From contig NW_013652012.1 of the NCBI RefSeq assembly GCF_000499385.1, positions 1-57,500 on the forward strand: a stretch of DNA of 57,500 bases. Reading direction: 5' to 3'. Numbering within the stretch: position 1 is the first letter of the stretch; each line of letters starts with the position of its first letter. Source of the stretch: Eimeria necatrix (lineage: Eukaryota > Apicomplexa > Conoidasida > Eucoccidiorida > Eimeriidae). Position numbers and translations under genes: made by a program. Positions 1-12,103 of the stretch are shown in pieces. Below the pieces are notes generated by a model that saw only the letters and a list, made by a program, of their open reading frames with translations, searched no databases and was not told the origin of the DNA.

Positions 1-900
1 GTCGGTTGTTTTCACTGTACGAAGCGCAGAGCTGCGTTTGAATAAACTGTAGTCACAGTCTTTGCCTGAGAAGCCCACTGCCACGAAGGCGACAAACCTC
101 ACAGAAGTACAGCCCTGTGCCCAGCGATTGATGGCTCCAACGCTGCAGACTGCGACCTTTATTTCCTTCCCCTGCAAAACCACATTCCCACGGGTAAGTC
201 AAATGCGGTGCTCGAAGGAAGATAAAGCAGAGCATCCTTCACTACATTGCCACAACCCTCAAGCAACCCCTCTCCACGCTACACAGACACTCGCCACCTA
301 CGCCTTGCCCGCGTTACCTCCACTCCACACGAACCAGCACATTGGTTTCACGCAAACAGGCATGCCACTCCCAAGTTTGCTGAGTGGCTATTCCACACTG
401 CCGTGCAGTGCTCCGCCACACTGAGTTGAGATGTCAGGGAAACCGCCAAGAACGTCCCTAATCACCATGCTCACGTGAACATCAGTGAAGCCTGCTGCCC
501 TGAAAACCGTCAAACCCATATCCTTTCGAATACGAGCTCCCGACACGCGCACTCCTGCCAAACGCCAGAAACAAACGCTGCTTCAGAGTCTGGTTGTACT
601 TGCAGCATTCGGACAGAAATGCCTGCCCTTCAGACGAACGAGACTTGTACGATTCATCCTTTCTTCCCCATAGAATCATTCACTCCACACAATACAGCTC
701 GCTTGCCGAACAGAGAATGCAGCATCGACTGTCGGACTTATGTGCGTCACCACGGCGCTGAACTGAGTCGCGGTCAGCTTAACGAGATTGCATTCAAGTC
801 ATCAGCTTCGGGAAACCGAAGAGCTGGCTTGCCACCAAATCAGACACGACTAAGCGACCGTTGCTGGATCGTCCCCTCTGCTTAGCGCTGTCTGAAAGGA
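1..900 (-). CDS. Candidate partial gene at left edge, unidentified
   Basis: Three open stretches on the minus strand read like protein and are bounded by usable splice signals: about 388-554 (contains SGARIRKDMGLTVFRAAG), 318-387, and 1-171, which stays open to the window edge. The last two join in phase through a GTAAC donor at 317 and a TTTTGCAG acceptor at 172. A further stretch near 796-893 reads GRSSNGRLVVSDL, vaguely like the substrate loop of GDSL esterases, but no catalytic Ser block is visible. An in-frame TAG at 388-390 separates the first two stretches, so the model is incomplete. I recognise no family. This may be the start or middle of a gene lying mostly outside the window, or chance open frames. 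Confidence 0.22.
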
Positions 901-1903
901 AGGCACCAAAGGCTCAGACCAGCAGCGAAGCCGGAGAACCTCAGGTACCGGTAAGTGTGGCGGGGTGTTAGTGCGATGGCTGCACTACGAGCATCGAACT
1001 GCGTTCTGCAGCCCTCGAGTGGAGTCCCGCTTTCTCAACGGCGCTGGTTAGGCGGCCGCGCACCAAAGCACCCATAAACGCAACAAAATGGGCTGCGATT
1101 CGCCTCCTCCAACGCACGCTTAAGAGTTCAGGTAGCAGAAGGGTGGCTGCACGGAAGAATGAAAAACGCATGAGTGAACGCCCATCAGAGTCGGATTGAC
1201 GTAAATGCACTGGAGGAAGTACCCCTCCTTATCAAGGACGCGTCGTTTCATCCGAGGAAAGGTCCCTGCGAAGACAGCTATTAGGCTGAATTGAGGAATT
1301 GGGCGCGTAAATGCCAGGTAACACGGTTTCGAGCGTTCATTGGGAGAAAGATTCTTGCACGGCGAAGCGGTTAATCTGTATATGCTGAAGTTCGAGACTA
1401 TGCTATTCAGGTCAATCCTCGCGTTGGCAGGAAAAGGTATGACTAGGCCATTGTGAAGAATATTCCAGAAGCACTAGGTATAAGCAGTTAACTAAATTCA
1501 TTGCGCCCTCATTGCTTCCTGCTTCGTCATTAGTTGAGGAACCAGGGGCTATCCAAGAGCCAGTACTTTTCTAGCAAGGCATGAGACTTATGCCAGGAAA
1601 CGTACCTGAACCGGCAGCTTCCTGACAAACCTTGCGTTGGAGGTAAATGGGTACTCGTGGTACACATTAGTAACATGCAAAGCTCTGCGATACGCGGTTC
1701 GCAGGTGCTATCAGAACTGGACAGCAGATCAACATTGTTTCTCACAAGTCGATGGGTGCAAGTAAGAACGATAAAAAACGCTGGACTGTAATTCCTTCAC
1801 CAAAATTCGAAAATGAACTCAACAAAGACAAAAAATGTTCGGTCAAAAAGATCTAAGAAACAGCTATGCGGCACGTGGTCACACCGTGCAACATAAAAAA
1901 GTG
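901..1903. other. Intergenic, nothing recognised
   Basis: This stretch lies between the weak left-edge candidate and the cactin stop codon. It has no repeat tracts, no RNA gene that I can recognise, and only short open frames without splice support. It would include the 3' flank of cactin. Confidence 0.5.
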
Positions 1904-4900
1904 CTATCTCCGGTAGCAGTATTTTTTAAAGCTGAAATACAGCTGCATGATGCCGCGGTCAAAAACGTTTCGGAAACCCCTAAACCTCTCTAAATGCCAT
2001 TCACGGTTCAAAACCTTAAATGCCACATCTTCGTACGGCGGACCCGCATGAAACCGCACAATGATCGTATCCGGCGTGTCTGACGGTTCGAGCGTCCACG
2101 TAGGCGTCTTGGTCTTGTCGATCAAGTCGGGATAAAATATATTGAATTTGTACCCTTGCACTATCTTAGGTGGAGGATTGTCGTGGTCGTAGTGAGTCTG
2201 GTTATATTTGTTCCAAAAGTAACACGTGCGCACGCGATTGAAAAACCGTGGCTTTCTAGGTCGGTACTTTTCCTCCCATCCGTAGTGCTGCACACAGCAA
2301 GCAAAAAGCAATGGGTGCAAATCGATGATGGGAATAGTCCGCAGTGCCTAAATCCCCTGAGCTACGTAGCACGCTAATGCGTTCCTCCTACATCGCTCCA
2401 CTTCCTGCTGCTAAAATTCCCAGTAACGCTCCCAGAAAGACCGTGCATTGACTCCCGCTACCCAGCAGCGTACTTGTTTCAACTTCATTTCCGACGAGTC
2501 GGCCATTACCTCTTCATCTGGGCTTGCGTTCTTCTGTTCCTTGCGCACGAAGTCCTCGTACCTGAAGGTAAAGAAGTAGCGGGCGATAGAAGGAAACAGC
2601 AAAGGCCTGCAGTCATCCCAAGAATAAATCGTACGCATCAACTTTACTCTGCTCAAACGCCATCACTTACGTCACAATCTTAGCTGCAGGGTCAAGAATT
2701 TCGTCGTCATTTTCTTCTTCTTCCTTTTCGTTTTTGTCCTTATCAAGGCCTAGCTGAATCAGACGCCGCTCGCGTTCTCGGTGTTTAGCAATTCGTCTTT
2801 CATTCATTCTTTGCTCAAGTTCTTCATCTGGATGTAAGATGTTGGTTTCCATGCGAAATTCGTCAAAAGGGTAGAGTAAAGGGGAATAGGGCCCTCTGAG
2901 TTTCGGCGCCTCCGCCTCATCTTCATACGGCTCGAGCTCAGGAGAATAGCTCCCATCGGCACCTGGATTTATTTCCTTCTCCACAACACGAGCCATGCGT
3001 TTAGCCTGCTCTTGTATTTGCTGCAGTTTCTGCTGCTGGCGAGCCTCCTCTTCTGTCGCCAGCAAATCATCCGTGAGTCCTGCCTCCTCAGCCTTTGCCT
3101 TTAACAAGGCTGCCTCTGCTTCTGCGCGTTCGCACTTCATCTGGTGGTCCAGCTCGCCAGCTTTTTGGAGAATCCTTTGGTGGTACGCTAGACAAATCGC
3201 ACGAGCCTGCAAGCATATGAATACGCCTGCTGTACACATAACGCTCCAGCAACCGGCGAAAAGACAACTGCGTATCGACGGCTCCGCAAGGTAAACAAAT
3301 ATGAACAGCAAATAAGAAGGCCAGACCCAACGGCCTTTAAGTGATGCATACCCTGAACAGAGGAACCTTCTGCAGAATAGACTCCCAGTACGCTGTGTCC
3401 ACATCCTCCTCTGTCTCCAGTTTCAGCTTGATACCTTCCTTCAGGGCATCCAATTCCTCTGGCGATTTCCCGCTAAGGATGGCGGTGATATCCGAGGTTA
3501 CTCCTACAGCAATGCCAGAGTCTGCATCCCTCACGTCTCCCACTGAAGTATTATTCGCCAAGATAGCGGCAGCTTGCGCTGCAGCTTCCGCGGACGAATT
3601 TTTCCTCAATTCTTCCAACACTTTTTGCTTTCTTTCAGCACGTTCAAGAGCATCTTTGGTCAGCACTAACAAGGCTTGCCAAAAATCCTGGTAGTCCTTA
3701 TCTACCGCCGTTGTATCTACTCCAATGTGAAGTTTCACATCGGACAGCATCTCCTCTATCATTTGGACAGTCATGGCTGCATCAGCAGCACACAGAAACA
3801 ACAAAACCCGGCAACGTGGCTACAAACCGGAAACAGCGCACCAGAATACAAGCAGACGGCAGACACACATGCTAGTAATACACTCCGGACAACTACAGTG
3901 TGTGAAACACAAGAAGAGAGCTTGAGCTGCGCCACCGCTGCCTTACGTTCCTTGTTGAAGCAATCGAAGACCTCATGGGGCGGCACCGGTAGCACTGAGA
4001 CCTTTTCAAATCGCTCCCCGTTAAGCATACGTAGACCCTTGACAATAAAATCTATGGGCTGCTCTCTGTTCTGTTCGGCTCTTATTTCGGTTTTCTTCAT
4101 GTGCATTTGCCGGTGAAAGACTTCTTCCTTCTCGAAGTAGTCCTGAAAGTGCTCTCTCTCCTTCTCACGCTGCAGCTCCTCCCGCTGTGCCTGCATTAAC
4201 TGCTCCTCCGCTTCCCTTTCTTCCCTGCGCTTCTTCACACTCTTAATTTCTTGCTGCAAACAGCGTATAACGAATTTTCCAAGGTGCCTGCTGGAGGTCA
4301 CTGCAGCCCCGGAACGGGGACCATCTAGGCAAGCGCCCGTACAAAACACACATGTATGTGCATCTATAAGTATGCGAATGAATATACGAATGAAATAAGC
4401 AGCTTGCACACGTGGTGACAAATATATCGATATTTAAAAACGTTGAGACTCACGTACACGAAATCACGTGCTTCATATATTTGACCTCGCACTGATGGCT
4501 ACGCGCAACCTACCACTTTGCTGACGGATGTTGTGAGTAGGGCATTGACAGTCGTTGCGTGCTTCTTTCCTGCTGCCTGCAGCAGCAGATTCTTCTTCTT
4601 CCAAACGAAGGGTTCAGCCAGAAGCCGGTCACCAAACGGGTTGTTGTCGTTACTGTAACCGAAATGTTCGCTCAGGAGTTTCTTTCGTTCTGCCTGAGAG
4701 GGTAGAGAGCAAAAACAACCATACGATGCAATTAGCATGAGCTCAGAGCACTGCCTGCAAGTCCAAGGGACAGCTCTCGATGCGCTTTAGAGTGGATTAA
4801 AGTTGCTCTGGAACAGGCCCCAAAAATTTTGACACGCTCAGTCAGATGCGCACCCTCAATTCCTGAACAGTAACGGGTTTCACAGGACGAGCAGCTGGGA

Positions 4901-5153
4901 CGCTCGTCGGTTGACTCGTCTCTCTGCAGACACACAGAAATGTCGAAAAAGCTACCTGGACGTAGAAATGATCCAACAAGACGACCTGAAGCGTATATGC
5001 AGACGCTAGAAGGACCTACGGGTTATTACCACTGAGGGGAAACTAGGAACAAACGCCGCACCCGTACTTCGCATTTGGTCCCTCAGACGAGTTAGGAGGC
5101 GCCCGCCGGTCCTCCCTTTCGCTAGAGGAGCTCCTGCGGCGTCGCTTCGCCAT
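1904..5153 (-). CDS. CACTIN: Cactin, spliceosome-associated protein (8 exons, 703 aa)
   Basis: Cactin is a conserved nuclear protein associated with the spliceosome and needed for efficient pre-mRNA splicing. Exons, in transcription order: 5153-5068, 4923-4854, 4693-4514, 4253-3911, 3776-3352, 3206-2671, 2561-2474, 2287-1904. All junctions have GT-AG borders and keep frame; the total is 2112 nt. The first exon is basic and Ser-rich (MAKRRRRSSSS). Next come the family's NPFGD segment and a long charged coiled-coil part. The middle domain contains YWESILQKVPLFR. The last 127 residues are the near-invariant C-terminal domain with YRPRKPRFFNRV, WNKYNQTHYD, PPPKIVQGYKFNIFYPDLID and FHAGPPYEDVAFK. 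The length is close to animal cactin (about 750 aa). The start is the first ATG before the basic tail. Exon 7 has two phase-compatible acceptors; the pyrimidine-rich one was chosen. Confidence 0.93.
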
Positions 5154-6899
5154 CTTTGTAGGTTTATTTTGCCACTTCAGTCTCCTTAAAGCAACTGAAG
5201 GATCCGCATACGTTCATGCATGAAGGTCGTCCCAGCCACTGGCTGCCTCAAGCAACTATGCAGGAGCAAAAGGCAAAGCAGATGCGCTGCGAGTATGGCC
5301 GGCATAAAAAGAATATACAGGAATCCTTGCTTTGCTCTACCCGAATAAGATCAGGGAAAGCACGAGACGCAAGGGAACTCCAAGCCCTGGAGGGTCAGGT
5401 CGTGGCCGGGTGCAGGTGTAGCAGCTTGCAGCGTCCCGTTCGGAATCCAAAGACTTCAACAACTTACGAAAAGAGCCGAAAGACAGAAAGTAACCGCTAT
5501 CTACCACATCTGATGATGAGCAAACAAATGCTTAACAGTTGGAAGCCAGCCCTTCTCTCAGCAGCAGCCTTCGCCCGCACTGTGCATGCTGAGTGCTATT
5601 GTCCATAGTCTTGTGGGGACTGGATATTTAACGCAGATACAAATTCGTGTATAACTGGATATTTAACGCAGATACAAATTCGTGTATATACTGAACTGTA
5701 AACTCGTACCCTTCAAAAAGATACAGGAAGAGATACAGCGTGATACTTTTGCGGAAGAGGCTGTTTGAATTTGGGTGCCGAGCCGGTCCTATATCCACCC
5801 CGTCCCTACGGTTGCGTCACCTCCACTAGTTCTGCCAGCCATTGATCTGCTTGTCATTCATGTTCACTTTGCCGGCACGCCGCATAGGAACTGCTGCATA
5901 TGAAGGAGCCTTTCAGTCGCTGTAGCCGGCTAGTAGTAGAGAGCCACAGTAGAGCTGAAGTACCCAAAAAAGGGTTTTTCTTCGTTATTAGATTAGTTCG
6001 TCAAGAATATTATTGGCGTGACTAGACTTAAGTGACAAGCAATCACTAACCAGTCCTGTTAGCGCGCCAGACTCGCAGGATACAGCCTTGGACCCGTAAG
6101 TCCTTCAGAGCAGCGTTTCAGCGGCAGCATAGTCCACTGCACAAATTTTAGTCCATGATCATTACGGCCTACCCTTGAAACCGAGCGCCATCGAAGGCCA
6201 CAGCATCAGTTTGCGCAAGACCCCACGTCGGTCCATGGAGCCTAGACATAACTTCGTTCTTCTATGCAAGAGTCCCACTGCTCTACGCTCAACCGGTGAG
6301 GCTATTTTTTTCTCTTTTGTATCCACTAAAAGCAGGGCAGCTACATACGCCCTCATCATTATCTTCCACTACTGTCCGCCTTCTCGTTTAAAAACAAATA
6401 TGTAGCGCCATTATCATGCTTAAGCTCTCCAAGAAGGACCGCTCCCAACTTATTGTTCTCGGCGCCACTGCCGCCGCAAGCCAAACTGTCCACCCGCAAG
6501 AGAGGCTCCCCAGGAGAGCTGCCCGCCTCTAAGGGTTGCGGGGAAGCACCACCAGATGCGCAGCAAGTGTTACTTGCCACAGATGTGCTATCTGTGCACC
6601 TAGCGCTGCAACAGTGGACGTGATGGGTTCGATGAACCGCACAGCTCGGAGTTAACAAGCCCGTGCGTGTCGGACCCACGTAACCGCCGTAGCTTTTCAG
6701 TGCTTCGATTGAGATTAGCTATGCTCATCCTTACTGGAATCTGCGGGGTCGCATTCCTTGCTAATCCTCGCAGAATTAAGACACAGCCAGTCGGCGAGGG
6801 CTGACTCGGCAGCTTGGTCTCTGATGAGGTGGGGGGATCGAAACGAACCCCTAGCCAAAACAATTAACAAGCTAACTGCAGTGAGCTCGCAACGGCGTC
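5154..6899. other. Intergenic region with a 35-bp tandem duplication
   Basis: It separates the cactin start from the FabF stop codon, both genes being on the minus strand. Short open frames exist on both strands (for example 5216-5608 plus and 6359-6679 minus), but none has recognisable motifs or splice support. The only structure seen is the exact 35-bp tandem duplication at 5619-5688. The cactin promoter should lie just to the right of 5153. Confidence 0.5.
5619..5688. repeat. Exact 35-bp tandem duplication
   Basis: The unit beginning ACTGGATATTTAACGCAGAT occurs twice without mismatch, at 5619-5653 and 5654-5688, in AT-rich sequence upstream of cactin. It looks like a recent slippage or unequal exchange event. 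No function is visible. Confidence 0.9.
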
Positions 6900-9800
6900 T
6901 CAGAGCTTTTTATATGGCGTCAGTACCAGCGCAGCGTTATGACCACCGAATCCCAAGGTGTCAGTCAGAACCGCCTGCAGCAGACGGAGGCACATGGAGT
7001 GGCCCCGTTAAACAAATGTGAGGACAAGAGGCAAGCAGCCACGTATGCTGGGACCAACAACAGCCTTCACAAGCAACTCACTTTCAGGGGCTCATCCACG
7101 TGGACAGCCTTGTTCGGCACATAGTTCAAATCGCATTCTGGGTCAGGCGTGCTGTAATTCAGCGTCGCTGGCACGTCTCCCGTCTGTAGTACCTTGGCAG
7201 CTACGACAGTCTCTATCCCGGCAGTGCCACCCAAGCAGTGACCTGTCATCGGCTGAAAGGAACAGAAGTAGCAGGGCACGAGTAGCATTACCAGTTGTCC
7301 CTCCACGCGAAAACAACTAACAAATGTCGTGTTAGCCAAACTTTTTCAGTTGCAGCCACTTCCCATCTGCCGCTACAGCTGCATGACGCGAAAAACGGAC
7401 ATCAAGCAACTTTAGCACCAGAAACCACGTCTCCAACAACTGCACGAACAGCCACATCGTGTCTTGGCATCTGTTGCTGCTTCCTACCTTAGTTGAAGAT
7501 ATAAGCAGCTTTGTTGCATGCGGCCCAAACACCTTCTTTATAGCCATTGTCTCTATCTTATCGTTGTAGAACGTTGATGTACCATGGGCGTTTATATACC
7601 CTACGTCATCGGGAGCGATGCCCCTGCACACGCAGCAGCCACCCAAGACCTCTTGTGATACTGCTGTAGCTATTCACGTTGAAGCTGTTTGTGCTTTCAA
7701 AGTTTTCGTGCCACAGGCTACAGAAACACAAATAGCTTTTGCTGCATGACAGCAACGACCAGCGCCAATCTTACACCGTAAATGAGGCTGTGCAGTGAGC
7801 TCGTGCCACAGTGCGGTTGCTGTTTCTTACGCGTCTTTCAGTGCTATTTCCATGCAACGAGCAAGACCATCTCCCTCAGGTGAAGGAGCCGTTATATGGT
7901 GGGCGTCACAAGTAGCCCCATAGCCCGCTAGCTGCCCGTACACGTGTGGGGCTCCACGTCGCACTGCATGCTCCTCCGTTTCCAGCACAATTACACTGAA
8001 GATACAATAACAAGCAAGCCAGATATCGTCGCACAACAAGTTAGGCCCCTGCTGCAGCTTCCAGCGACGCAAAGAGCAACAGCACTACAAGCTGCTCCAA
8101 CCCTGTTGCAGCAGCAACGCAGACAGTGCCCACAGCTGAAGCAGCCTACCCTGCGCCTTCTCCCATTACAAATCCGGATCGATTTTTGTCGAAAGGCCTG
8201 CATGCTTCTTTGGGTCTGTCGTTGTAGCCCAGTGCGAGAGCCTTCAAGGCGTTGAAGCCCGCAAACGAGAGGGGGGTTATTGAAGCTTCGGCGCCACCAC
8301 ACAGGACAATGTCGGCATCACCAGACTGCAGCGTATGCGCAAAACGGGATGAAAAAAGCCATCTCATACACTCGTGCCGTTTTCATCCGCAACATTCTGC
8401 ATCCCCTATTCCTCCCGCCTTTGCGGCTGCCTCAAGGGGCTTCAAGGGACTCTCTGCGTCCTTTCAAGCCATCCGTGCCCTGCATCATTTCTCCGCACCT
8501 GGAGAAGCCTCATTGCGGTGCCTATGGCGTGTCCAGATGTGGCACAAGCAGATACAGCACCGTGGTTGGGTCCCTTGGCTCCTATCTCAATGGCTACCTG
8601 GGCAGGTGCGGTGTTCTGCGCAAAAATATTCCCCCAACAAGACAACATGTGTGTAATGTCTGTCTTCATCAGTAGTGTTCACGCCATCAGTTATCGTGAA
8701 CACCTCCTGAACCCCTTCACGAATCTCAAATTTTACAGTTACAAGAGACCCGGACTATCCACACCAAAAGCAACCGCATCAGCACAGCAAACGGGAATAG
8801 CAGCAGCAGCTGTGGCCGTAGAGATAAACCTTACTGCAATCATGGCAGGAATGAGGTAAGGGGACACACGGCGGGGCCCCGAGTTGAGTAGGACTCTATT
8901 TTGCTGCTCCATGAAGCCTAGGCCCCCAATGCCCGAGCCGATGACAACACCAAAACGCTCCATGTCGATACCTTCCAGAGAGCCAAGACCTGGCAGATCA
9001 GCAGCAGCAGCCGCACTTGCGCAGAAGAAAGGCGCCTTGACGGCTCACAGAGCAGCCCCCATGTACCAACGCCTAGCTAGAAGCTCCAAAAGCAAGACAC
9101 TGAAGTGAAGTTAGCCATCCACCAGTGCACCTTTTGTGATTACTCCAGAGTGCATGGTTAGACACAGCAGCAGGCAAAAACAGAGTCACAAAGAGCGAGG
9201 CACGAAAACGTGAGTAGACGGGAGGAGCGACACGCAGGAGGCACTTAAGTGCGCGTGTCTGGATGAGAATGGGCAAAGACCCAAAAGAAAAAGAAGAGCC
9301 AGAAAACCACGCAGAGGAGATTCACTAAATAAGCTTGTGAGAACTCGTACGGAACAGCACCACTCGTCAACTTTCGCCGCGGCCGCTGAAGCTACTCTAC
9401 TTGCTGCAGTGTGCCGGCCTCAGTTGACCTCATTACTGTGCCAGTTAGTTTGTCTTTCGCTGCAACTTACCCGCGTCTTCCATAGCGAACTTGCTGGCAG
9501 CAACAGCGAATTGGGTGTATCTGTCGTTTCGTTTGGCGTCTTTAGGCTCTCTAAAATACTGCTTAGGGTCGAAAGCATCGGATGGTATCTCGTAGGCCAC
9601 TGAAGACAGGCGACAGGAGCACAAGCCACAAAACTGACAAAAAAAGACTCAAGCACAGTGCTGGATGACTAGTCAACAGGCAAAGCACAAACTGCCTCAT
9701 CCTGCGCACTCTTCGCAGAGCCGCAAACACACTCCGCAAACACACTCCCAGTGCGCACTACTACCTGCCGGCATGCACCGCCTGCGTATGTTCTCTGCAT

Positions 9801-10541
9801 GCGATGTACACATGCAGCAGAAAGAGAGTGTATGCTGGAGTACCTTGGCTGGCCATGTCTTTGGCGTCGAAGGCGGAAACTTTGGCGGCGTTGTTAACCC
9901 CCTTGAGCAAATTATTCCAGAAGGTCTCAACACCAATTCCAGCAGCGCTCACCACGCCCAAGCCCGTGCAGAGTATGCGGGGACGGCGAGAGCCATCCTG
10001 AAACAAATACGCGCAAGTCTCTGCCGCCGCGTCTGCTGCAGTTGCTTCTGTCGATGGTAAGTGCAAGTAGGCTTGAGCGCGCTGTATGTTCGTGGGGAGG
10101 GTGCACGTGGCCGCACCTGGGATTGCGCAAACAGACGGCTGCTGCGGGGTGCTCTAGCCCTTAGGAAGTCTGCAGAGGAACCCCGTTTCTGCTGTGGCTC
10201 CTGTTGCTGTAGTGACGCGGATGCCTGCGAGCTTCCCGGCGCTGCCGCCTGGATGCCATGGGGGCGAGAGACAAAAGCTGGTACAGGCAAAGGGCCGACG
10301 TTCTGAAGCGAGACACACCAATATAGGTCACACGGTGCCAGAACACGTCCCGTTGATTGCAACTCATTATTAACAAGTTAGAGCGCTTCACTCGTGAAGG
10401 CGCTGTGTGGAGCCAGTCAAGGAGCCTCACCTTCGCCGCTGACGAGGGCGTAGAGAGCTGCGAAGCGTCTGCTGTCTGCCTCAGTAGAGCAGCCAAAAGC
10501 AGAAGCAGCATCACGCGCTCCTTCTGTCTCGCCAGACACAT
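6900..10541 (-). CDS. fabF: 3-oxoacyl-ACP synthase II, apicoplast type (11 exons, 524 aa)
   Basis: This is the condensing enzyme of type II fatty acid synthesis: it elongates acyl-ACP with malonyl-ACP, releasing CO2. Exons: 10541-10431, 10302-10117, 9997-9844, 9599-9471, 8989-8835, 8615-8499, 8325-8150, 7995-7831, 7623-7488, 7252-7082, 6974-6900; total 1575 nt with every phase consistent. Residues 1-99 are a bipartite leader: a hydrophobic signal ([11 protein letters not shown]) then a Ser/Gln/Arg-rich transit part, as expected for the apicoplast lumen. The mature enzyme begins near [14 protein letters not shown]. The catalytic triad is present: Cys269 in SACATSGHA, His411 in NAHGTST, His448 in MTGHCLGG; Lys443 precedes it in SSTK. 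The C-terminus has the glycine-rich [12 protein letters not shown]. The residue after Lys443 is Pro, where Ser is usual. The start is the ATG nearest the signal sequence; upstream in-frame ATG codons would lengthen the leader. Confidence 0.95.
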
Positions 10542-12103
10542 CTTGGGGACTGGCCAAGGTGGGCTAGGCTTTCTGTAGGGCGGCGCAGCAGCAGGCTGCC
10601 GCTGCTGCTGCTGTTTCTGGAAGGTAATTGTCCTGTGCCCCCTTGTTTGTGCGTGCAGAGCCACCCGAAGAATACTGCAGCGGAAGATTCAGGGGCATAT
10701 ATGCAAATATATACCAGAGGAACACCTCCGAACACGGGTGATATCGACAGCCGCCAGCTTGCAAGCTTGTGGAGAGGCTAAGGCCAGTCTGATTCTGTTT
10801 CCCTTTAGAAAACAACACAAGTGCCAACAGACCTATTGCCAAGTGCCGAAACTTACACTGTGGCGCGAAAGGCCTTTTTATCTGTATAGACACCGGGTCT
10901 CTTCTGAGACGGCACGCCAGAGCGGGAGGTGCTCCGTCGGCCGAGGGGATGGGGGGAATACACAGTTAAGCAGTTGAAACAACCAAAGTAAGAAGTACTA
11001 CTAACACTAGATTCATTTTTTTGCCTTTTACAATGTGTTTCTGGTAACAAGTACACCCCAAGATGGATTAAGCCAGGAGGGGCTGTCTGCCAGCTCGTGG
11101 CTGGCGGGGCCTTCGAAGAGTGCGTTGTATTAGTCAGTGCCTTCTGCGTTGCGCGTTATAATTTAACTGAATGAGCGTGACACTGAATTCAAAGTATATC
11201 AATTTTTTGTCTTGCTGTCTCAACTCCCGTACTGCATACCAAGCCGCCCCCGCGACACCAATCGCTGTGGGGTGCGGCTTTTGCCCGCTCTTGCGTGTTA
11301 GCCTCCAGAATTCAAAGTGCAATTTAAATGGAGCAAACACTAAATAGTGGTAGATTTTGTTTTCCTTTCGACATGATTATCGTTGTTTGTGGCGCCCTCA
11401 CGGAAGGCTGAAGGAGCAGTGTAGGACGCCCTCAAAAACTTCTGTGACAGCTTGATGTTGCGCCGGTAACAACTGTGCGGATATGCCCCATTTGGTCTAG
11501 CCCAGTACTGCATTACTGTCTGCGCAAGGCCTTCAAATGCACGAGCGGGTTGGCACAGGAGTGGCATTAGCTGTAGTGCGGTCTTCATTGCTGCAGTTCC
11601 TCTTGGACGGACAGGAAGGCGTCGGCGACAGTTTAAAATACCTCTTTTAAAGGAAAAGGCGAAAGAGCATAATCTTAGATGGAGTAATACAAATATTCCC
11701 AGCTTTGGTGGGAAGACATTCCGCAATCCCTCAGCCTCCGTACAGTGTAGTCAACACTTGACCCACGCTGTGACCGTCCGCCTGCGATTCCTCGCAGCTT
11801 TGTGTCGAAACCAGTTCATTAAGGCTTATCTGTAGTTACTTGCATCCTTCGCACACCAATGCAGGCGTCTGAAGACATACCTTCACCTTTTTGAGGCGAC
11901 TAGCTCATGAACTCACCAGCCGTCAAAATGAGAGAAAACTATAATTGATTAACAACCCTGGACCTGATGCTTGAAGCCCTACGGGGCTTATGCTTGTGGT
12001 AAGCTGGGCTATGCTTGCCCTGCGGTGTAGTCTGTTCTGCTGCAGTCACGCCGCGCTGAGACTCTACCTCAGCATGTATCCCTTGGCACTCGTAAGATCA
12101 CAA
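10542..12103. other. Intergenic between fabF and apicoplast LeuRS
   Basis: About 1.56 kb lie between two minus-strand genes, so it should hold the LeuRS 3' flank and the fabF promoter. Open frames such as 11340-11726 minus and 10738-10977 plus show no family motif, low-complexity tract or convincing splice border. Nothing else is recognised. Confidence 0.5.
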
